Origin: an uncultured bacterium
GTDB lineage: Bacteria > Patescibacteriota > Patescibacteriia > CAIQCM01
Reading direction: 5' to 3'
Assembly: GCA_903870305.1 (NCBI GenBank)
Contig: CAIQCM010000029.1
Span: forward strand, 1-7,131
Length of the DNA stretch: 7,131 nt
Shown here: in pieces, positions 4,916-7,131 of the stretch
Position numbering within the stretch: the stretch's first letter is position 1
Layout of the letters: each line of letters begins with the position of its first letter
The notes under the pieces: model-generated
Seen by the model: only the letters and a program-made list of their open reading frames with translations
Told to the model about the DNA's origin: nothing
Databases searched by the model: none
Program-made: the position numbers and the translations under genes

Positions 4916-4920
4916 AAAAC

Positions 4921-5514
4921 ATGCCAGTCATCAAACATCACGAACAGCGCGTTGGGATTTTTATCGATACCCAGAACATGTATCACTCGGCGCGCGATCT
5001 ATTTAACGCGCGAGTTAATTTTGGCCGCTTGGTCGAAGAAGTGGTCGCCGAACGCCGCCTCGTGCGCGCGGTCGCCTATGTCATCCGCACCGCGACCGGT
5101 GAAGAAAAGCCGTTCTTCGACGCGCTTAAGCACGCCGGAATAGAAACGCGCGAAAAGGACTTGCAAATTTTCATGGGCGGCGGCAAGAAAGCCGATTGGG
5201 ACGTGGGGCTGGTGATTGATGCCATCCGCATTGCGCCGCTCCTCGACGTTGTCATTATTGTTTCGGGCGACGGCGACTTTGTGCCGCTCGTCGAATACCT
5301 CAAGTATCACGGACGGCAAGTAGAAGTTGCCGCTTTCCGGGGAACCACCGCCACCAAACTTGTCGAAGCGGCCGACTCGTTCACCGACCTCGCCGAGCTG
5401 GCGAGCGAGATATTGATCGGCGGCCCGTCGTCTTCCAGCGCGCCGGCGCGAACCGCCCCGCGCGGCCGCAAACCGGCAAGCGCCGCCGACCGCGAACCGA
5501 TCACTGATTTTTAG
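4921..5514 (+). CDS. NYN domain (PIN-like, LabA-type) ribonuclease
   Basis: This 197-residue protein has a NYN domain at about residues 9-158. Motifs: VGIFIDTQNMYHS (11-23) with acidic D16 and the conserved N19; ADWDVGLVIDAI (91-102) with D94 and D100; IIVSGDGDFVPLVEYLK (112-128) with D117 and D119; and the closing strand VEVAAFRG. NYN domains share the PIN/FLAP nuclease fold with a metal-binding acidic cluster and generally cut RNA. The C-terminal 30 residues (from about 168) are low-complexity, Ser/Ala/Pro/Arg-rich and probably disordered. The position between rpsO and pnp suggests a role in RNA processing or decay with PNPase; this is inference from gene order. There is no Shine-Dalgarno, and TTTTTTAAAAAC directly precedes the ATG. 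The cell target and any partner are unknown. Confidence 0.9.
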   Translation: MPVIKHHEQRVGIFIDTQNMYHSARDLFNARVNFGRLVEEVVAERRLVRAVAYVIRTATGEEKPFFDALKHAGIETREKDLQIFMGGGKKADWDVGLVIDAIRIAPLLDVVIIVSGDGDFVPLVEYLKYHGRQVEVAAFRGTTATKLVEAADSFTDLAELASEILIGGPSSSSAPARTAPRGRKPASAADREPITDF

Positions 5515-5516
5515 GA

Positions 5517-5561
5517 TTTAAGATATGAGACCTAAGATGCGCTTGGGTCTCTGTTCTTAAA
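5517..5561 (+). promoter_or_regulatory. Long hairpin directly after the NYN stop codon
   Basis: TTTAAGA (5517-5523) pairs with TCTTAAA (5555-5561), and GAGACCTAAG (5527-5536) with CTTGGGTCTC (5542-5551). The two stems are separated by a 3x3 internal loop (TAT/TGT), and the top loop is ATGCG. That gives 17 pairs, one of them G-T. There is no clean T-run, so it is more likely a processing or stability element (RNase III-type duplex) than an efficient terminator, which fits read-through into pnp. Confidence 0.65.
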
Positions 5562-5572
5562 ACTTAACGCCG

Positions 5573-5597
5573 TGGATCCCGGCTTTCGCCGGGATGA
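5573..5597. repeat. REP-like palindrome
   Basis: ATCCCGGC (5576-5583) and GCCGGGAT (5588-5595) form a perfect 8-bp stem with loop TTTC, flanked by TGG on the left and GAC on the right. The pattern TGGATCCCGGC...GCCGGGATGAC is typical of short dispersed palindromic repeats found between genes in many bacterial genomes. Only one copy is in this window, so dispersal cannot be shown here. Confidence 0.65.
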
Positions 5598-5608
5598 CGG
5601 AGAAAACA

Positions 5609-5670
5609 TTGGCCCGCAGACATTATGATCTCCCCGCCAAGGGCGGAGAAGTCAGCTGTTTGCGGGTCAG
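5609..5670 (+). promoter_or_regulatory. pnp: Large stem-loop in the pnp leader
   Basis: The base stem pairs 5609-5622 with 5657-5670 over 14 positions with two G-T pairs; its core is CCCGCAGACA with TGTTTGCGGG. Inner pairs are TGA/TCA (5626-5628 with 5652-5654), CTCC/GGAG (5630-5633 with 5645-5648) and GCC/GGC (5636-5638 with 5642-5644). The structure ends 8 bases before the pnp start codon. In E. coli a long pnp leader duplex is cut by RNase III and then degraded by PNPase, giving autoregulation. The position and form here are analogous; the mechanism is inference. Confidence 0.6.
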
Positions 5671-5678
5671 AAAAACGT

Positions 5679-7131
5679 ATGACACAGAAGGACTACTCGC
5701 TCGATTGGGGCGGGCGCAAGCTCACTTTGAGCACCGGCTCCCTTGCCAAACAAGCCACCGCTTCGGTGGAAGCGCGCTACGGCGACACCGTCGTGCTCGC
5801 AACCGTTGTCTTGGGCGGAAGGCGCGAAGGCATCGACTTTTTTCCGCTCATGGTCGATTTTGAGGAACGTTTGTACGCGGCCGGAAAAATCAAATCTTCG
5901 CGTTTTATAAAGCGCGAGGGCAGGCCGTCGGACGAAGCGGTCCTCACAAGCCGCCTTATCGACCGCTCGATCCGCCCGCTCTTCCCGTGGGAACTTAAGA
6001 ACGAAGTTCAGGTGACGGTCACTTGTCTTTGCTACGACGAAGAGAACGACCCGGCCACTTTGGGCCTCATTGCCGCTTCGGCCGCGCTGCACATTTCGCG
6101 CATCCCGTGGGCCGGCCCGATTGGCGCTTCGCGCGTTTCGCGCGCCGACGGCAAAATGGTTTTGAACGCTTCAATGGTGAATCGCGAAGCCGGCGACATG
6201 GATGTTGTCGTGGCCGGAACCAAGGACAAGCTCATCATGATCGAAGCCGGCACCAAAGAAATAACCGAGGACGACGCCGTCGCTTCGGTCCGTTTGGGTT
6301 TGGAAGCCAATGCCGCCGTTGTCGAGCTTATCGAAAAAATGCGCAAAGAGATCGGCGAAACCAAAGCCGATGTCAACGAATTGAACAAGGAAACCGCGGA
6401 AACGCTCGCCGCCAAAAAGGCCGCCTACGAGACGACCCGCGCCTTCCTCATGCCAAAGATCGAAGAACTTTTCTTTGCCGCGCCCAAGGCCGACAAGGTA
6501 GAACGCGCGACGGCGAAGAAAAAGTTGCACGAACTTTTGGAAGCCGACCTTGAAGCCAAAGCCGCGGACGAAGACGCGCGCAAGATCGCGCACAGCCAAG
6601 TTGAAGATGTTTTGGAAGAAGCGGTGACCAGCGCCATCCTCGAAAAAAGCCGGCGCGTTGACGGACGCGCCATTGACGAGGTTCGCACTCTCTCCTCAGA
6701 AGTCGGACTTTTACCCCGCACCCATGGCTCGGGTCTCTTCCAGCGCGGCGACACGCAAGTGCTTTCGGTGGTCACCTTGGGCGGCCCCGGCGATGCGCAA
6801 ATATTGGACGGCATGGAGCAAGCCGACCTCAAAAAGCGCTACATGCATCATTACAACTTCCCCAGCTATTCGGTTGGCGAGACCAAGCCCAATCGCGGAC
6901 CCAGCCGCCGCGACATCGGCCATGGCGCTTTGGCTGAACGCGCCATTGAACCGGTTCTCCCCTCGGTCGACAAATTCCCCTATGTGATCCGTGTTGTTTC
7001 CGAAGTGCTCGGCTCGAACGGTTCGTCGTCGATGGGTTCGGCTTGCGGCTCAACCCTCGCCCTCATGGATGCCGGCGTGCCGCTTTCCGCGCCGGTCGCG
7101 GGCGTTGCCATGGGCATTGCCACCCGCGCCG
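5679..7131 (+). CDS. pnp: Polyribonucleotide nucleotidyltransferase (PNPase), N-terminal two thirds, runs off the window
   Basis: There are 484 codons of a protein of about 700 residues; the 3' end lies outside the window. PNPase degrades RNA 3' to 5' by phosphorolysis. The first RNase PH domain covers about residues 5-215: WGGRKLTLSTGSLAKQA at 10-26, RFIKREGRPSDEAVL at 75-89, and SRLIDRSIRPLFP at 91-103. An alpha-helical linker follows at about 216-322. The second, catalytic PH domain starts at RRVDGRAIDEVR (325-336), with FQRGDTQ at 354-360, GETKPNRGPSRRDIGHG at 400-416, and the phosphate-site SNGSSSMGSACG at 446-457, leading into LALMDAGVP. The catalytic aspartates that follow, and the KH and S1 domains, are beyond the edge. 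The start at 5679 matches the family N-terminus (MTQKDYSLDWGG). There is no Shine-Dalgarno. Transcription probably comes from the rpsO promoter, with control by the leader stem-loop. Confidence 0.97.
   Translation, partial: MTQKDYSLDWGGRKLTLSTGSLAKQATASVEARYGDTVVLATVVLGGRREGIDFFPLMVDFEERLYAAGKIKSSRFIKREGRPSDEAVLTSRLIDRSIRPLFPWELKNEVQVTVTCLCYDEENDPATLGLIAASAALHISRIPWAGPIGASRVSRADGKMVLNASMVNREAGDMDVVVAGTKDKLIMIEAGTKEITEDDAVASVRLGLEANAAVVELIEKMRKEIGETKADVNELNKETAETLAAKKAAYETTRAFLMPKIEELFFAAPKADKVERATAKKKLHELLEADLEAKAADEDARKIAHSQVEDVLEEAVTSAILEKSRRVDGRAIDEVRTLSSEVGLLPRTHGSGLFQRGDTQVLSVVTLGGPGDAQILDGMEQADLKKRYMHHYNFPSYSVGETKPNRGPSRRDIGHGALAERAIEPVLPSVDKFPYVIRVVSEVLGSNGSSSMGSACGSTLALMDAGVPLSAPVAGVAMGIATRA

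Noticed and set aside
5594..5863. Plus-strand frame overlapping the start of pnp
   Set aside because: It begins in the REP-like palindrome, reads through the pnp leader stem-loop, and overlaps the first pnp codons in another frame, with an Arg-rich composition typical of an out-of-frame translation.
5667..6599. Long minus-strand reading frames opposite pnp
   Set aside because: They are shadows of the PNPase frame caused by its codon composition; the plus-strand protein is unambiguous.

Overview
The window looks like ordinary chromosomal DNA from a bacterium that uses the standard code: TAA, TAG and TGA all serve as stops, TGA at the recombinase gene. The closest fit I can suggest is a Patescibacteria (CPR, Parcubacteria-like) genome. 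The grounds are the order rpsO - NYN nuclease - pnp, the lack of a clear Shine-Dalgarno before most genes, compact spacing, and AT-rich repeat hairpins used as spacers. This assignment is inference from style and gene order, not from a database match.

Layout from left to right: (1) the 5' part of an AlkD-like DNA alkylation repair gene on the minus strand, cut by the window edge. (2) A divergent endonuclease/exonuclease/phosphatase (EEP) family gene, closed by a bidirectional terminator. (3) A minus-strand stretch with a strong promoter just beyond tRNA-Arg(UCU) and that shared terminator at its far end. Together these bracket about 140 bases with no sizeable ORF, a candidate small RNA. (4) tRNA-Arg(UCU), its probable promoter, and a 91-base element with a 16-bp perfect inverted repeat. 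(5) A XerC/XerD-type tyrosine recombinase on the minus strand. (6) A plus-strand, individually promoted and terminated gene for a membrane-anchored cell-wall hydrolase. It combines a lytic-transglycosylase-like domain with an M23 (LytM) endopeptidase domain. (7) An rpsO - NYN nuclease - pnp cluster on the plus strand, with pnp cut by the right edge.

The best-supported biology is the last cluster. Ribosomal protein S15, a PIN-like NYN ribonuclease and polynucleotide phosphorylase are co-oriented and separated by structured spacers: a repeat-built hairpin with a T-run after rpsO, a long hairpin after the NYN gene, a REP-like palindrome, and a large stem-loop ending 9 bases before the pnp start. 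This suggests post-transcriptional control, as known for the E. coli rpsO-pnp region, with an additional nuclease inserted.

Three strong promoters share the layout TTGACA, a 17-base spacer ending in TGG, and a TA-rich -10 hexamer (extended -10 type). They precede the candidate small RNA, the hydrolase and rpsO. The hydrolase is the only gene with a strong Shine-Dalgarno (AAGGAG). It also has a perfect hairpin touching that site and helically phased AGCC boxes upstream of its promoter, so it looks like the most individually regulated gene here. No CRISPR array, insertion sequence or defence system is visible. No stretch longer than 300 bases lacks a gene.
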